A stretch of DNA of 64,000 nt from Pratylenchus scribneri (lineage: Eukaryota > Nematoda > Chromadorea > Rhabditida > Pratylenchidae): positions 558,001-622,000 of the forward strand of contig JAQSEB010000047.1 of NCBI GenBank assembly GCA_030063045.1, read 5' to 3'. Under the pieces are notes generated by a model, which was given only the letters and a program-made list of their open reading frames with translations, was not told the origin of the DNA and searched no databases. The translations under genes and the position numbers were made by a program. Each line of letters starts with the position of its first letter. Position 1 is the first letter of the stretch. This document shows positions 12,166 to 25,083 of this stretch, one piece after another.

Positions 12166-15100
12166 TTTATTGTTGAAAGGAAGGTGGAACATTCACAGCA
12201 AAATTCAAAGGCATCGTTCAAAATAACAACTGCACCAGAAGCCAATTTCAATTTGTTGGTCGACATTTTCACAAACACTTCAATTAAAAACATGCAAAAA
12301 ACGGCAATTTGAGGATGACATGTGGGAAGTGGGAAAAAAGGAAAAGCTGCTGTTTTGGTTGGCGGCTGCCAACAACAAAAGACAAGGAAATTGGAAGCCA
12401 CTCTTTTGCTTGAGACTGATTGGATTGGATCAGGCCGTCGCCCGACCCTCGAGAGGGGGATTTGGCCAGCCCAATTAATCACATTGTTAAGCAATAAGAT
12501 GAAATTTGGAGGAGGAAAATGGCCATCGAGAATGGATCAATCACTCCTCCAGGCAATAGCAAGCATTTGATTCCTTGTCCCTCTTAAGCCATAAGCTCAT
12601 TACATTTTATATCAACAGACAATTTTTGCACTTTCCCCTAAAAAACTTCAATTCCTCCTCCTCAAAAATGATGATTTTGAGGTGGCCTCAAATTTCCAAT
12701 TGTTGCCGCTTTTCCTGCCAACCTTTTCCATCAGTGGTTTTGTCGCCAACGGCTACATTCCCCTCCCTTTTTTCATATTGATCGGCCATCAACTATATTC
12801 TCTCATCAACAAAAAGCGGTTTAAGTGCAAAGCAGAGGACATAGCTATCAGCCAAAATCTCCTCTCCCACCTAAATCCACCCTCACTTCCCCCTCAAAAT
12901 TTTGATGAGTGCAAAAATTGACAACATAAAACCAATATTCCACCACATTTTGGTTTGACTAATCTAAATCCATGTAAATATATATGGAAAAAGTTTACTC
13001 GATATTAGAGTTTTCAAATGGTTTCATACGGTATCGGTGGGAAATACCATAGATTCATTTTTTATGTTTTTATACCCCAAACCCCAGAGTTCACACATAG
13101 AATGCCCTCTCTTTAAGCCAAATTTCCGTAAAACTTTTACCATTTTTGAACTTTTACCTAATCCAATTATGCAAAATTCCTCCATTCGAAGAGGAAGGCG
13201 GCATTCCATGTGCTAAATTGAGGGAAGGGCAAAGATCATTTGCTGAAAAATTCTTTCAAATATTTTAAAAATGTTCCACCTCTTCCCAATTTTCTCATAA
13301 AAACAGATAAATTTGTGGGCCATTTGTTTCATATAGATTTGCTTTCCCATTCACATTCCCCTTTGGCCCCAATTTCCATTGCCATTCATTTACTGGGTGC
13401 CACTTTTTTCTCAACCAAATCCCCCCTTTCCACCCATTCATTTTCCTCTTTCCAACTGAATGATGCGGTTACTCCCAATATTTTTCTTCCATTTCCCATC
13501 CCAAAGAAGGCCGGCTGGAGCTTATTATTATTGTGGTCTTCTTCCAGCCGCCACCCTCCCCTTTGCTTTAGCCCCTTTGCTGCTTCTTTTTTGGCGGCAC
13601 CAATGTGGAGGTCCAATTGGCCGGGAATCGACGACCATTATTATTTTGGGAGAAGCAAGAGAGGGGAATAATGGGGAAGGAAGAATCCAAATTGAGGGGG
13701 GAATTGGCTGCCCTGCTGGCATTTGCTTTATTTTGCCTTTGCCCCCTTCACCCATATTGCTCTAAATTGGGCCAGAAAATGCCAATTCGGCTCGATGTCA
13801 ATTTTGGGGGAAACAAGGAATTTGCTTAAATTGACTTTAAATATAAATATGGTTTAAATGGGTTTATTTTTGAGGAATTTTCAATTTATTCCAAAAAAAT
13901 TAAATAAAATTATTATGGCCAATTTTCCCTCCTTCCATATATTCACAAATGGCCACTTAATCCTCTTTATCCCTCGGCTCTTCCCTATGCCAAAAGGGAT
14001 GCCAGCCGGCGAGAAGAAAATCCCCAAGTAGATCAGATTACTCCGCCCTCCATTTTTCTCCTTGCCATGTTAGCTCATCTCTCCTCAATTTCAGCCACAA
14101 ATCGGCCTAATATTGAATAGTGCCAAAAGGCGATTTGCCGCCTCCTTCAAAAAACGACAATTTCAGTGCTAATAATCGATTCCTCCACCTTTCGATAAAA
14201 AGGCATAATTGACCATCAAAGCTGGTCCATTTTTGTATCGGCAAATTCAAAGAAAATTGAATTTTTGTGCTAAATTGTGCCTTAATAAAATGTTCCAAAT
14301 TCATCAATTTGTTTTCCCCCAATTTTCTTGCAGCCAATTTTCCGTCTTTTTGCCTGTCCCTTTTCCTCTTTTCTTCCCAACAAAAAGTCCTCCAATTTGA
14401 AGAGTATTTTATGGCCCGTACATAGATTTTCTTGGCCATCCTCCTCCTCCCCGGTCCGACTCACTTTTTTAATAAAACTTTTTTTGTGCCAATTCAGCAA
14501 ACCCAGCCAATTTCCTCTCCCTTTCGGATGTGCCCTTTTGCCATTTCTTCTTTACTTCCTTATATGTGTGCCACTTTCTTCCTTTGATGAGCACAAAATA
14601 GGCCGCGTGTTTAGTGGCTTTTTTTCAAATTGAATCAGCCCCTCCCTCGACTTATCCCATCTTCCCTTGGGCTATATTCACTTTTCATGGAGAAGATGGC
14701 CAATCGAAGTGGCATTTTTGGGTATCCCATTTTAGGGTTTTTAAATTATGAGGAAAACAAATGCCAACAAAACCACAAAAATATTCTCATAAAAATGCCA
14801 CAGATATATTCATTTTCCCTTTTTTAGTCTGATTGGGCCAAGGCCACCAGAAAGGAGAGTTATGTACCTTTTTTACATGTGTATTAAAATTTTAATCCAA
14901 ACTATCCAAACTTTAAGTGTCCAAATGGAATTGAGAATTGAAGGAATTGGGAGGAAGATGATTTCCCAGAAGAATTTTAAATTTTACCCTTAAAAGTGCC
15001 AATTTTTTTTCTTTTTTTGCAGAAAAACACATTGGACCCAAGGGATGCTTATAAACTTTATTTTCCAAACCAATTTAGACAGTCCATTCCGACAAATTTC

Positions 15101-15741
15101 TATATGCCAATGCTCACTTTCCGAATTTTTATTTGATTTTAAAAAATGAATTTTCAATTTTATATTTTTCCAGACAAACATTTTCATTGTCATAGTAGCC
15201 AAAAAACTTGTTGAAACTATTAAAATATTCAAGAAAAAATAGCACCAAATCCTGTGCCAAACTTGAAAAGATGTTCCTTGTTTTTACCAATGTTGTTCAC
15301 ATTTTTAATTCATCATATGTTCGTTCCACCTTTATCCTTTTTCCCAATTCATTCTTTCATTTCAAAACAAGTTTTTTCCTTATCAATTCCATCCATTCTT
15401 TTGCCTAGACCGTCATCCTCACTTTGGCCAATATGCCCAAGGCAAAATTAATTGGCGCTAGCCACAATTATCGACGTCGGGGACGGCAAAAATTCCATCA
15501 AATTTCTAATTTTTGCTCAACTCCTGGTAATGAATTCACTGCCTCCACATCTTCAACATCCTCATTTGCATCGCCTCAATTTAATCCACACTTTAATGGC
15601 CAAGAAAGGAGGGCAAAAAGGCCAATTGAATCGCTGAGATTGATTGGCCATTTTGATGTGGAAATGATTGTTGAACAATGTCCGGATATAAACCAAGAAA
15701 GCTGGCCGAAACCAAGATGGAGACGGACGAATACCGAAAGA

Positions 15742-18700
15742 ATGCGGCGACGATGTTTCCATTTGCAAATTTCACCTATTTTCATTTTGATGATGGCCAC
15801 TACATTTTGGCATTGGCCCAAATTGGTGGAAGCCACATTAATGAGTAATGAACATCAACAGCAACAACAGCAGCAACAACAACAATCAATCCAATGGGAG
15901 GAAAATCCGGCAGCTTATCACGATGAACCACCAAAAATCGGCATTAATACCACATACATTTCTCAGGTGCAATATTTTGAGTTTTTTGGGTAATATTTTT
16001 AATAAAGATTCTAAATCGGCTGACTGATCGGACGAAATATGACAAAAGGTTAAGGCCTAGATACAGCGAAGGAGGTTAGAATACTAAGTTCTAGTATCTT
16101 TCAATTTAATTTGCAGCCGTCGATGTTGGCATTTCAATTCATATCACTTCAATTAGTGCCGTCTCCGAGGTGGGCATGGATTTCACATTGGATTTTTACC
16201 TCAGGCAAACTTGGTCAGTCTGTTGAATATAATATGATGAAGGGAATAACGGTTTAAAGGTACGATCAACGATTGGCATTCGCACAAATTGACCCGGAAC
16301 TTGCGAGGAGGATAAAAAAGTTAACGGTTGGTGTGGAATATTTGGACCGTCTTTGGAAGCCGGATACATTTGTAAGCAAAATGGAAGGAAAATAAACATA
16401 ATTGGATTCCATTCATATAATAGTTTCCAAATGAGAAAACCTCCATGTTCCATGTTGCCACAACACCAAACACTTTTCTACGGATTGAACCTGATGGCCG
16501 AGTTAATAATATATTTTAGTTAATTTAAATGTTTCTATTTTCAGATTTACACCTCTCAACGAATGACTGTGAAAGCAATGTGTCCAATGGATTTGGTAAG
16601 TCACAAATTACTATCTTTATTTCGGTTAAATTTGTTCAAATACCTAATTAATTTTTGCAGGCAATGTTCCCAATGGACTCGCAAACTTGTAAACTTGGTT
16701 TAGAGAGCTATGGATATGATGTGGATGACATTGGTATGCTCAAAGTTTTTACTAATAATTATAAATTATATGAAATTAAAATCACCTAATCTAAATGTCC
16801 CTCATTATTCAGATTATTATTGGGGTGAACGGCGTTCTGATGGAAAAAAGCCAGAAGATGCAGTCAGTCATTCCAACCTTCCCTTTCATAAAATAAATAT
16901 TCCCCATTATTTAAGGTTGCTTTTGATGACTTTTTTCTGCCTCAATTCCGAAGGACAGGCTACAGAGTTACGGGCACTCATGTTCGAACGGCTTCTGGTG
17001 GGTTAATTTCAGAATGTTTGGATAAAATCAGAATATTTGTAAAAATCTGTGAAAATCAGAATGTTTGTTAAAATCAGAATGTTTGTGAAAATCAGAATGT
17101 TTGTAAAAATCATAATGTTTGTAAAAATCAGAATGTTTGTAAAAATCAGAATGTTTGTGAAAATCAGAATGTTTGTAAAAATCAGAATGTTTGTGAAAAT
17201 CAGAATGTTTGTAAAAATCAGAATGTTTGTGAAAATCAGAATGTTTGTTAATCAGAATGTTTGTAAAAATCAGAATGTTTGTAAAAATCAGAATGTTTGT
17301 AAAAATCAGAATGTTTGTGAAAATCAGAATGTTTGTGAAAATCAGAATGTTTGTAAAAATCATAATGTTTGTAAAAATCAGAATGTTTGTGAAAATCAGA
17401 ATGTTTGTGAAAATCAGAATGTTTGGCAAAATCAGAATGTTTGTGAAAATCAGAATGTTTGTAAAAATCAGAATGTTTGTGAAAATCAGAATGTTTGTGA
17501 AAATCAGAATGTTTGGCAAAATCAGAATGTTTGTGAAAATCAGAATGTTTGTGAAAATAAGAATGTTTTTGAAAATCAGAATGTTTGACAAAATCAGAAT
17601 GTTTGTGAAAATCAGAATGTTTGGCAGAATCAGAATGTTTGTGAAAATCAGAATGTTTGGCAAAATCAGAATGTTTGGCAAAATCAGAATGTTTATGAAA
17701 ATCAGAATGTTTGTGAAAATCAGAATGTTTGGCAAAATCAGAATGTTTGTGAAAATCAGAATGTTTGCCAAAATCAGAATGTTTGGCAAAATCAGAATGT
17801 TTATGAAAATCAGAATGTTTGGCAAAATCAGAATGTTGGTGAAAATCAGAATGTTTGGCAAAATCAGAATGTTTGTGAAAATCAGAATGTTTGTGAAAAT
17901 CAGAATGTTTGGCAAAATCAGAATGTTTGTGAAAATCAGAATGTTTTTGAAAATCAGAATGTTTATGAAAATCAGAATGTTTGTGAAAATCAGAATGTTT
18001 GGCAAAATCAGAATGTTTGTGAAAATCAGAATGTTTGGCAAAATCAGAATGTTTGTGAAAATCAGAATGTTTGGCAAAATCAGAATGTTTGTGAAAATCA
18101 GAATGTTTGGCAAAATCAGAATGTTTGGCAAAATCAGAATGTTTATGAAAATCAGAATGTTTGTGAAAATCAGAGTGTATAGAAAAAATCATAATAATAT
18201 ATTCTTATAAAAAGTTTATGGAATATTATTTAAAATATAAGATAGAATATTTTCCCTCCCTCTCCCTACAAACTATACCAAGATCATGAAAAACAATTGA
18301 GAATGAAAGAGAGTTATGAGCATCTAAAAAACAGTTGGCGGAGGGCAAATTGAATGGCCCTGTAATTGATAAAGGGAGGAAAGGGAAAGATACTGTAGCA
18401 ACGACAGTCAACAGCAGCATCCAATAGACATAAACCTGCATGAATTGCCTTAAAGGCGCATCCTTTCTCTTTTAGCTTCCCTCCATTGCTTTTTAAGGAC
18501 AAAGGACTCTTTCTTTGATCAAGTAAAGGGAAAGGTACTGTAGAAGAGCGATGGTCATTGGTCAGCAGCATTCAACAGAGCTACAGAAATTGCCTTGAGA
18601 GCGCATCCTCTTTCTTTGAATCTCCTTCCATTTCATTTGAGGAGAATGACAGTCTTTGTTTAATCATAATTCTTTTTCAATCCAAACCGTTTTTTAACAA

Positions 18701-20800
18701 TCTTAGTATTTTAATATTAAAAAATAAAATGATTTAAAATATATTTAATTTAATTTAAACGAAACAAAATATTAAATAAATTTTCAGGTGAATATGCTCG
18801 ACTCTACATTGAAGTGATTTTGACTCGAAATTTGGGTTTCTACCTAATGAACATTATAATCCCAGTGAAGTTTCCCATTCATATTGAATGAACAAATTCC
18901 ATTTCATTCAGTCAATGTTGATTGTCTCAATTTCCTGGGTTTCCTTTTGGCTCAGTCGAGAGGCATCCCCGGCCAGGGTTGGACTCGGCGTTACAACGGT
19001 CCGTCAAAAATAACAAAAAATAAATTATTTATATAAATTCATTCAGGTATTGACAATGACCACATTGATCACAACAACAAACAATTCAATGCCAAAAGTC
19101 AGTTACATCAAGGGACTGGATGTCTTCCTCAATTTTTGTTTCGTCATGGTTTTCGTTAGTTTTGAGCATTTTTAAACATTTTTATTTACGATCTTTTCCC
19201 CAGGCTTCACTCGTGGAATACGCCGTTGTCAGTTATTGGAATAAACGGCAATGTCGCAGGAGGTTAATTAATTAATTTTTAATTAATTACCAAAATTTTA
19301 TTTTAATTAATTTCCAGGGATCGTCGAGAACGCATTCGTTCGGCACCGGCCTCAACTAGTGGTGGTGTTAGCAGCGGTGTTCAACACAGTGACAGTGCCA
19401 CATTCAATGCGGGTCAAATAATGGCACCAAGCGGCACCGAATTCCCAATGTTCATGGTAAAAAAAACATTATTTAATTTATTAATTCAATTAAATTCTTT
19501 CCCACAGAATTTCCCAACAACACCGGCTGGTGGCCTTGCAGTCCCATCGCCCAACACACAATCCTATGTTTATAGAGCACCCGGCTTATTGGTTGCCGCC
19601 CCAATGACTACCGGTGGAGGTAGAAATTTTAATTTTATTAAATCAAATTATTGAAAATAATTTTTTTAAATTTAATATACTAATACTCTTTTTAAAAAAT
19701 TATTTTTTGTCGATCTTTTCTTTATTGTCTTAGACTATAGGAAACCCTTAATGTGTTTAAAAGAATTGATGAGAAAAGATCAAACAATATTTTAATTTAT
19801 CCTTCCTTTTTTAAGCTGGTATGGTACATCAAAATCAACAAACCCAACAAATTGGCCCCAATCAACAGCAACAACAACCAAATGAATCCAACATTCCCCA
19901 GCAAGTGCCAATGCCACCGGATTGCGATTGCAGATTGGGGTTGGCATTGGCTAATAATTTAATTATTTTGCCAACATTTTAGTAACATTCCATTGGTGCA
20001 ATACACACCCGAATTCCATCAGCAACAATCAGCGCATCATCCCCAACTTGGCCTTTCCAATTCACTGCCATATATGATGGCGGCACAGAGTGGCGCCAAA
20101 TTGAACAGGTCGGTTAAATTTTGATTAAATTAAAATTATTAATTAAATTTGAATAAAATGCAACAATTTATTACCCAAAAATATATTTTTAATTAATATA
20201 AATATTTTTGTCAGACGGCAACGGCGAAGGCCCTATTCCTATTATGGGGGAATGGGAATGTCCGGCCTTGGGATTGGCTCAAATCGGCGTGGCCTCTGCC
20301 GGACATTGTTGACTTGCCGAAGGTTGAAGTTCGTGTGCCAGCCTTTTTATTTGCTTTAAAAATTGGGAATATATAACCATAAACTTATTTTTATTGGGTA
20401 CAAAAAGTGTGCTTTTTGCTTAATTAAATGCCAATAAAATAATAAAATATATTCTCCAAATTTTATTTCCTCCTTTATTTTTCAGCCCTTCCAAAATTGA
20501 TCGTCTTTCTCGGTGCGGTTTCCCAATGTTGTTCATCGTCTTCAATTTTGTTTATTGGTAGGTAAAATTATTTATAAGGTTCGTAACTTTCATTTTTTGG
20601 GATACAAATGATTAAGAATTAGGGTTAAGCGGGAAGGAGGATCCTAATTACTAGCAAAAAATTATATTTTTTTTTCAATTTAATTTAAAATTTAAATGTT
20701 TCGAATTCCAAAATTGGTTTAATTTCCCCTTTTTAGGTCCGTCCTAACATTCATGAGCCAAAGGGAATTGGAGAAGGTGGATTTTGTGGCCTTCAATTGA
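15742..20800 (+). CDS. Cys-loop ligand-gated anion channel subunit (GABA/glycine-receptor-like)
   Basis: Pentameric neurotransmitter-gated channel subunit, predicted anion-selective. Twenty exons join in phase to 638 residues. The start at 15742 is chosen because it gives a signal peptide ([21 protein letters not shown]...); the frame is open back to 15424. A Gln tract follows, then [37 protein letters not shown] and WKPDTFFPNEK. The Cys-loop C-x13-C is [15 protein letters not shown] (16585-16690). Membrane segments: M1 [20 protein letters not shown]2 [20 protein letters not shown], whose PAR motif marks anion selectivity; M3 [23 protein letters not shown]4 is in exons 19-20 and the protein ends in TGA at 20798-20800. 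A long Gln/Pro/Ser-rich M3-M4 loop spans exons 14-18. The 1.8-kb intron 9 (16998-18787) contains satellite B. Closest in style to nematode GABA-type subunits; the exact subfamily and ligand are not determined. Confidence 0.93.
17025..18180. repeat. Satellite array B, 18-bp unit, in channel intron 9
   Basis: About 64 tandem copies of an 18-bp unit, AAAATCAGAATGTTTGTG, with variants at the last bases (GTAA, GTGA, GGCA, ATGA). The 5' half is mainly GTAA/GTGA units; the 3' half alternates GTGA and GGCA units, forming 36-bp dimers. Because 18 is a multiple of three, several frames on both strands stay open for 180-367 codons. The array lies wholly inside an intron with good GT and TTTCAG ends, so these are not proteins. 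Confidence 0.95.
18383..18667. repeat. Diverged tandem duplication in channel intron 9
   Basis: Two direct copies of about 140 bp, 18383-18521 and 18528-18667. Both begin GGGAAAGRTACTGTAG, share CAGCAGCAT, AATTGCCTT, GCGCATCCT and TTCCATT blocks in the same order, and end TTTRATCA. Identity looks moderate, so the duplication is not recent. Confidence 0.75.
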
Positions 20801-21204
20801 ATGCAAATCCAACGATCAACAATTTTTCTTCGAAAGCTGCTCATTTTTCATTTTATCATATTTTATTTGTCCATTTTGCTCTAAGCAAATTTGTTTATTC
20901 CCTCCCCATTCATCAATCATATTTTTATGCCACTCACAAATGAACTCTGGGAAAATTCACATAATAATAAATAAATAATAATAAAATTTATTTTATTTAA
21001 ATATTTGTATAATTAAGAATGAGAAGGGCAAGGAGCAAGGTCCACGGGGAATTTTAGATTTCGTTTTTTTCAAAATCTTTAAAATGTTGTCACATTAAAT
21101 TGAATTCCCTGCGGACCTTTCACCCATGATAAATTTTCATAAAATGATTGCAGAGGCTTCACAATATAATATAATTCCATCAAAGTTTCATTCAAATTTC
21201 GCCT
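20801..21204. other. Convergent 3' region, channel / PH-domain gene
   Basis: The channel and the PH-domain gene end toward each other over 404 bp. AT-rich, with several AATAAA-type strings on both strands (about 20968-21000). No gene seen. Confidence 0.6.
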
Positions 21205-23249
21205 TCACCAATCTCCACCGCCTCCATCGAATCCTCCGCCCGAATCAAATCCGCCTCCGCCATCCCATCCGCCTCCACCGTCATCCCAAGTGCCACCGCC
21301 TCCATCGTAATCGGCCACATCATTGTAGTCATTTTGCGTTGGCTCCGTGTAATCTGCAAACGAAATTCAAATATAATATTTTCGCAATTCATAAAATATA
21401 TAGTTAAATTTGTCAAAATTTTGTTATATCAAATTTTCATTTTGTTGTGGGAACATATTGAAATAATGTGGCCACAACTTACGGCCTGAAAACCAATTCT
21501 ATGGCAATTTTTTAAAAAGATTTCGTCCTTTAATAATAATGTTGCCGGTCAATTAAGGTTGGAAACTATAAAACCCCCAAAAATGCCATTCATTTCTTAT
21601 CCTTTTATTTACCTCCTTGATCAACGGCATTTTGTGCCGGCGTCGTATTCGTGTCTCCATCATTGTTGTAGTAATAATTGTTGGTCACATATGTGTCATT
21701 GTCCTATAAATTTTATAAAAATTGATGACTTTTTTTGGAAATTAAATCCCCAATAATCCCATAAATATATTAATAAAACCAACCTGAATATATCCACCAC
21801 CAAAGCCGGATCCCATTCCGCCACCCCAGCCTCCTCCGCCGTAACCGCCCCATCCACCGTGAGGGGCAAACATGCTTCCAATGCCGTAGCCAACCAATGA
21901 GCCTAGAAGGGCACCGCCCATGCCTGCAGCCAATCCGGTTCCAAAGCCGGATGAACCACCACCACCACCGTAGCTACAAATTTAGATAGTTTTTAAAGTC
22001 GATGAGACAAAAAGTGGCAAAAATCCCCAATGACCTTGATCAATGCCTATTCCGACTATAGATTCGTCAATTTTCCCTTCTGAAACTCACTTTCCGTATC
22101 CCGATGCTGGCCTCCGATCAATGATTACGGTTTGTTGGCCCTGCGGCGGATATTGAGGGGCACCGGCTCCATACGGGGGCTAAAATTGTAAATAACAAAT
22201 CTGGCTTGGATGTTTACCTGTCCCCCATATCCGTAAGGTTGCTGTGGTGGTGGCATCCCGCCAACGGGAGGCGGATTTTGTGGTGCTCCATATGGAGGTG
22301 GGGCATCCGGATATTTGGCAGGTGGAACTGCAATAGGCATATGTAATTAGTTATTTATTATTTAATTATATTTTCCTCACCAAATCCGGTCCCTCCATTC
22401 GGCGTTAGCTGCTGTTGTCCTTGGCTGGCATTCATCGTCGGATTTTGTGCCGGTGGTTTCGGCAGCGTTGTTACAATCGCATTAAACCATTCCCTGGGAG
22501 AAAATTCAAATATTTTAAAGCATTTTCGTTTGATTTACTCCAAAATTTGCTCCGATGGGAAAAGAATCCAATGAACTTTTGAGGCCTGCGGGTCCATTCC
22601 AATGCCAACCTGTAAAATTATTTAAAATATAATTCAGTCTTGTACAATTTTATCCATCTAATTCTAATTCCATCGAGAAAACACAAAGATTTTAGGCTAC
22701 AAATTTAGCTAATTTATAAGGAAAAATAGCCAAATCAAATCACCGACCAAACGTTGGACGGCTGTGCCCGGTGGCAATGATGGCCGACGGACGGGCATTC
22801 TGTCGGTCATGAATCCAACACAAATATATGGGACAACATTACGAAGGAGAATTGTCTCAGATGGACGGGAATCGCCCTAAATAAGAATTTATTTTATTAT
22901 TTTTTGATTTGATAAATTAATTGGCACATTCATTAAAATTAGGCCTCCATTTTTGCCTTACTCTCATATTTAATCTGGCTTATCATTAGCATGTAATTAT
23001 TAGACAAATTATTATGATTTATATGACAGAATAGAGGTTCAATGATTGGTTTATTATAAAAGCTAATCAATAATCATGCCATTAATTGATTTTTGGGTCA
23101 TAAAAATGTTCACCAACTCGTTCATTGTAAATTGCCAACGTCGAGTCGGGATGGAGGACGGCATAATTGCTTTTCCATTTGCTGGACAAAAATCCACTTT
23201 TGTATCGTTGCACAAAACCCTCCTTGACCACCGAATGATTGTTGGACAT
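21205..23249 (-). CDS. PH-domain protein with Pro-rich and Gly-rich tail
   Basis: Nine exons join in phase to 357 residues. Residues 5-130 read as a pleckstrin-homology domain, with VKEGFVQRYKSGFLSSKWK, YAVLHPDSTLAIYNER, SETILLRNVVPYICVG and a final helix VHWILFPSEQILEEWFNAIV ending with the invariant-type Trp. PH domains bind phosphoinositides or proteins at membranes. Then come a Pro/Gly/Tyr-rich stretch (KYPDAPPPYGAPQNPPPVGG), a Gly-zipper-like segment GGALLGSLVGYGIGSMFAP, an Asn/Tyr-rich piece, and a C terminus of repeated Gly-Gly-Gly with Asp, Trp and Phe (WDDGGGGWDGGGGF...) ending GGGDW. No signal peptide. The PH call rests on fold pattern, and the combination with this tail is not one I recognise. 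Convergent with the channel gene. Confidence 0.75.
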
Positions 23250-24801
23250 TTGAACGCTGTGATCAAAATGGCAAAAGTGAGAAAATAGAAAATTGAAACT
23301 AATTTGAATATTTTTACCCCATTTGCGCGAAGAGGAATAAAATTTGAATATTGGAATACCTTTGTTATTGTTAATTTTGACACAATAAAAAATGAGGAAA
23401 AGTTCGAAAGGAGAATTCAGAACATTTTCCCATGGAAACGCGATTAAAAATTAGAGGAAAAATAAATGGGAGGGGGAGGGATAAAATGAAGGAATGATGT
23501 GCAAAATTGATGTGCCAATTAAGCAGAATTCTTTTGGCATTAAAATCAGTTCAATTGGTTTGAAGTCTACATACCATCAAATATATGAATGCGCATGGAG
23601 AGGAATAAGCAATTATGTCACAATTCTTACTCAAATAGCTTTTTGTAATGGTTTGGAAATTTCTTTCATCAATTCCGACGTATTTTTGTGCCTTTCGAAA
23701 CTGCCTCATTCCTCGTCATCATTCCAATATTTTCCCTTTTTTTGTCCTCGTTGTTTGGACTAGTTGGCCACGAAATATGTGGAAAAATCGATGAATGCTC
23801 TTTGGGGCCAATGAGAGAATTCATTTCTCGACTGCCAAAACAACCACCGGCGGGGAAATGATAAGAGAGGGAAAATCGACCAGAAAAACGTGAAAATGAA
23901 GGACAAATAAATAAATAAATAAATGGGCCGAATGAAACTGATAAAACATTGCATTTTTGGAAAATTATTATATGGCCCATCTATTTGGAAATTTTGTGCC
24001 TAAAGGGAAGTGGAAAAAGTAAAAATTCACTGAATTTAGTACTAAAAGATGTGGCTAAAATGTGGCAATGCCAATGAATTGAGGAATTCTTCGTTTTGTT
24101 AATAATATTATGGCCAAAAATAATCAAAAGCATCAATTTTTGGGATTAAAATTCACAAATTCTCATCCAAATGTCCACCAAAATCATAATAAAGAATTTC
24201 AATTACAAATATATAATTTAATTTGGCATGGAATATAGCGTGAGTAGAGGATGTGCTAATATTTTGGCATTAAATACAATTAACCATTTTTCTTGCGAAA
24301 TGAGCAGTTCTCCATAAAGCATACATATTATTGTGTTGCCATGGGTACTTCATACGGTGGGAAAGGAAAAGGTGGAAAAAATTGAGGTAAATGAATTTGA
24401 AATTGTGCCTGAGGAATCGAATGAATTTACACACCTTCCTTCCTTTGAGACCCACAAAATGCATTTTATTATAAAAAGATTGGCTCAATTACCATTCATG
24501 GCATTATTTATTTCATTTAATCAGGAAAATAGGCAGGCAAACTTACTATTTTCAACCAATTCCATTGGTGCCGATGCCGAGAACAAACATATTACTAAAA
24601 TTCCTACGTCTGATCAATTGAATGACCCAAAAGTTTTGGCCATAAAATTTCTCCGTGTACCTTTGAAACTTGGCTATAAATTTTGCCGGGGGCAATCCAT
24701 AATTTTTTTGATAATTCTTCATATTTTGATATGAATCCGTCCATTAACACCAAATCCAAGTTTTACAGCCAATTTTCTTGATTAAATAAATATTGGCCAA
24801 A
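23250..24801. other. Intergenic region
   Basis: Between divergent genes (PH-domain, minus; G gamma, plus), so it should hold both promoters. The 133-codon open frame at 24333-24734 has no domain or splice support. A four-copy AAAT run (about 23906-23920) is the only repeat noticed. Confidence 0.5.
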
Positions 24802-25083
24802 ATGGAGCAGGCTCGAATAACGGTTCAGCAGTTGCGACAGGAGGCAAATATTCATAGAAAGAAAGTGTAAGAAATGGGAACCAATTTGATTTAATGCTTT
24901 TGTTGCCTTTTAAGTTCCGATGTTGCCAAAGAGTTGGTTTTTAATGCTTAAATTTAATTTTCATCCATTTTTATAAGTAGGCTAATCGATTTTTGCGAAA
25001 CCAAAAAGGCAGCTGATTGCCTGATCAGTGGAATGAATGGACCGAACCCCTTCCAAGAGAAAAAATCGTGCGCATTAATTTGA
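24802..25083 (+). CDS. Heterotrimeric G protein gamma subunit
   Basis: Partner of G beta; it anchors the dimer at the plasma membrane through a prenyl group. Three exons (24802-24866, 24915-24932, 24981-25083) give 61 residues beginning MEQARITVQQLRQEANIHRKKV, the family's N-terminal helix, followed by SDVAKELIDFCET and NPFQEKKSCALI. The last four residues CALI are a CaaX prenylation box. The middle exon is only 18 nt; using the GA|GTTGGT donor keeps the frame and restores the conserved ELxxFCET motif. Length is normal for nematode gamma subunits; which of the paralogues it is cannot be told. Confidence 0.9.

Larger units (their letters stand above)
11472..15741. other. Intergenic region upstream of the ligand-gated channel
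   Basis: No gene supported. Open frames up to 143 codons (13240-13671 plus, 12096-12494 minus) overlap on both strands, lack splice context and have no recognisable domain. The region holds a G homopolymer (11904-11924), a complete foldback MITE (12065-12165), and a somewhat GC-richer stretch at 13490-13760. An open frame from 15424 runs into the channel's first exon; its first 106 codons are treated here as 5' untranslated sequence or an alternative N terminus. Confidence 0.55.

Noticed and set aside
12096..12494. 132-codon minus-strand open frame
   Set aside because: Its 3' end runs through the MITE, it overlaps a plus frame, and the peptide shows no domain or splice logic.
13240..13829. 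Overlapping open frames of 74-143 codons on both strands
   Set aside because: A slightly GC-richer patch lowers stop density; no frame is favoured by codon pattern or similarity.
17028..18210. Open frames of 179-367 codons on both strands through array B, giving hexapeptide repeats
   Set aside because: The 18-bp unit keeps frames open automatically, and the whole array is inside a channel intron with good splice sites and conserved exons on both sides.
24333..24734. 133-codon plus-strand open frame in the G gamma upstream region
   Set aside because: Composition matches flanking intergenic DNA; no signal peptide, domain or splice partner.
24866..24981. Apparent one-base frame break in the G gamma gene
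   Set aside because: It disappears when the GA|GTTGGT donor is used instead of TTG|GTTTTT, which restores the conserved motif with canonical sites.
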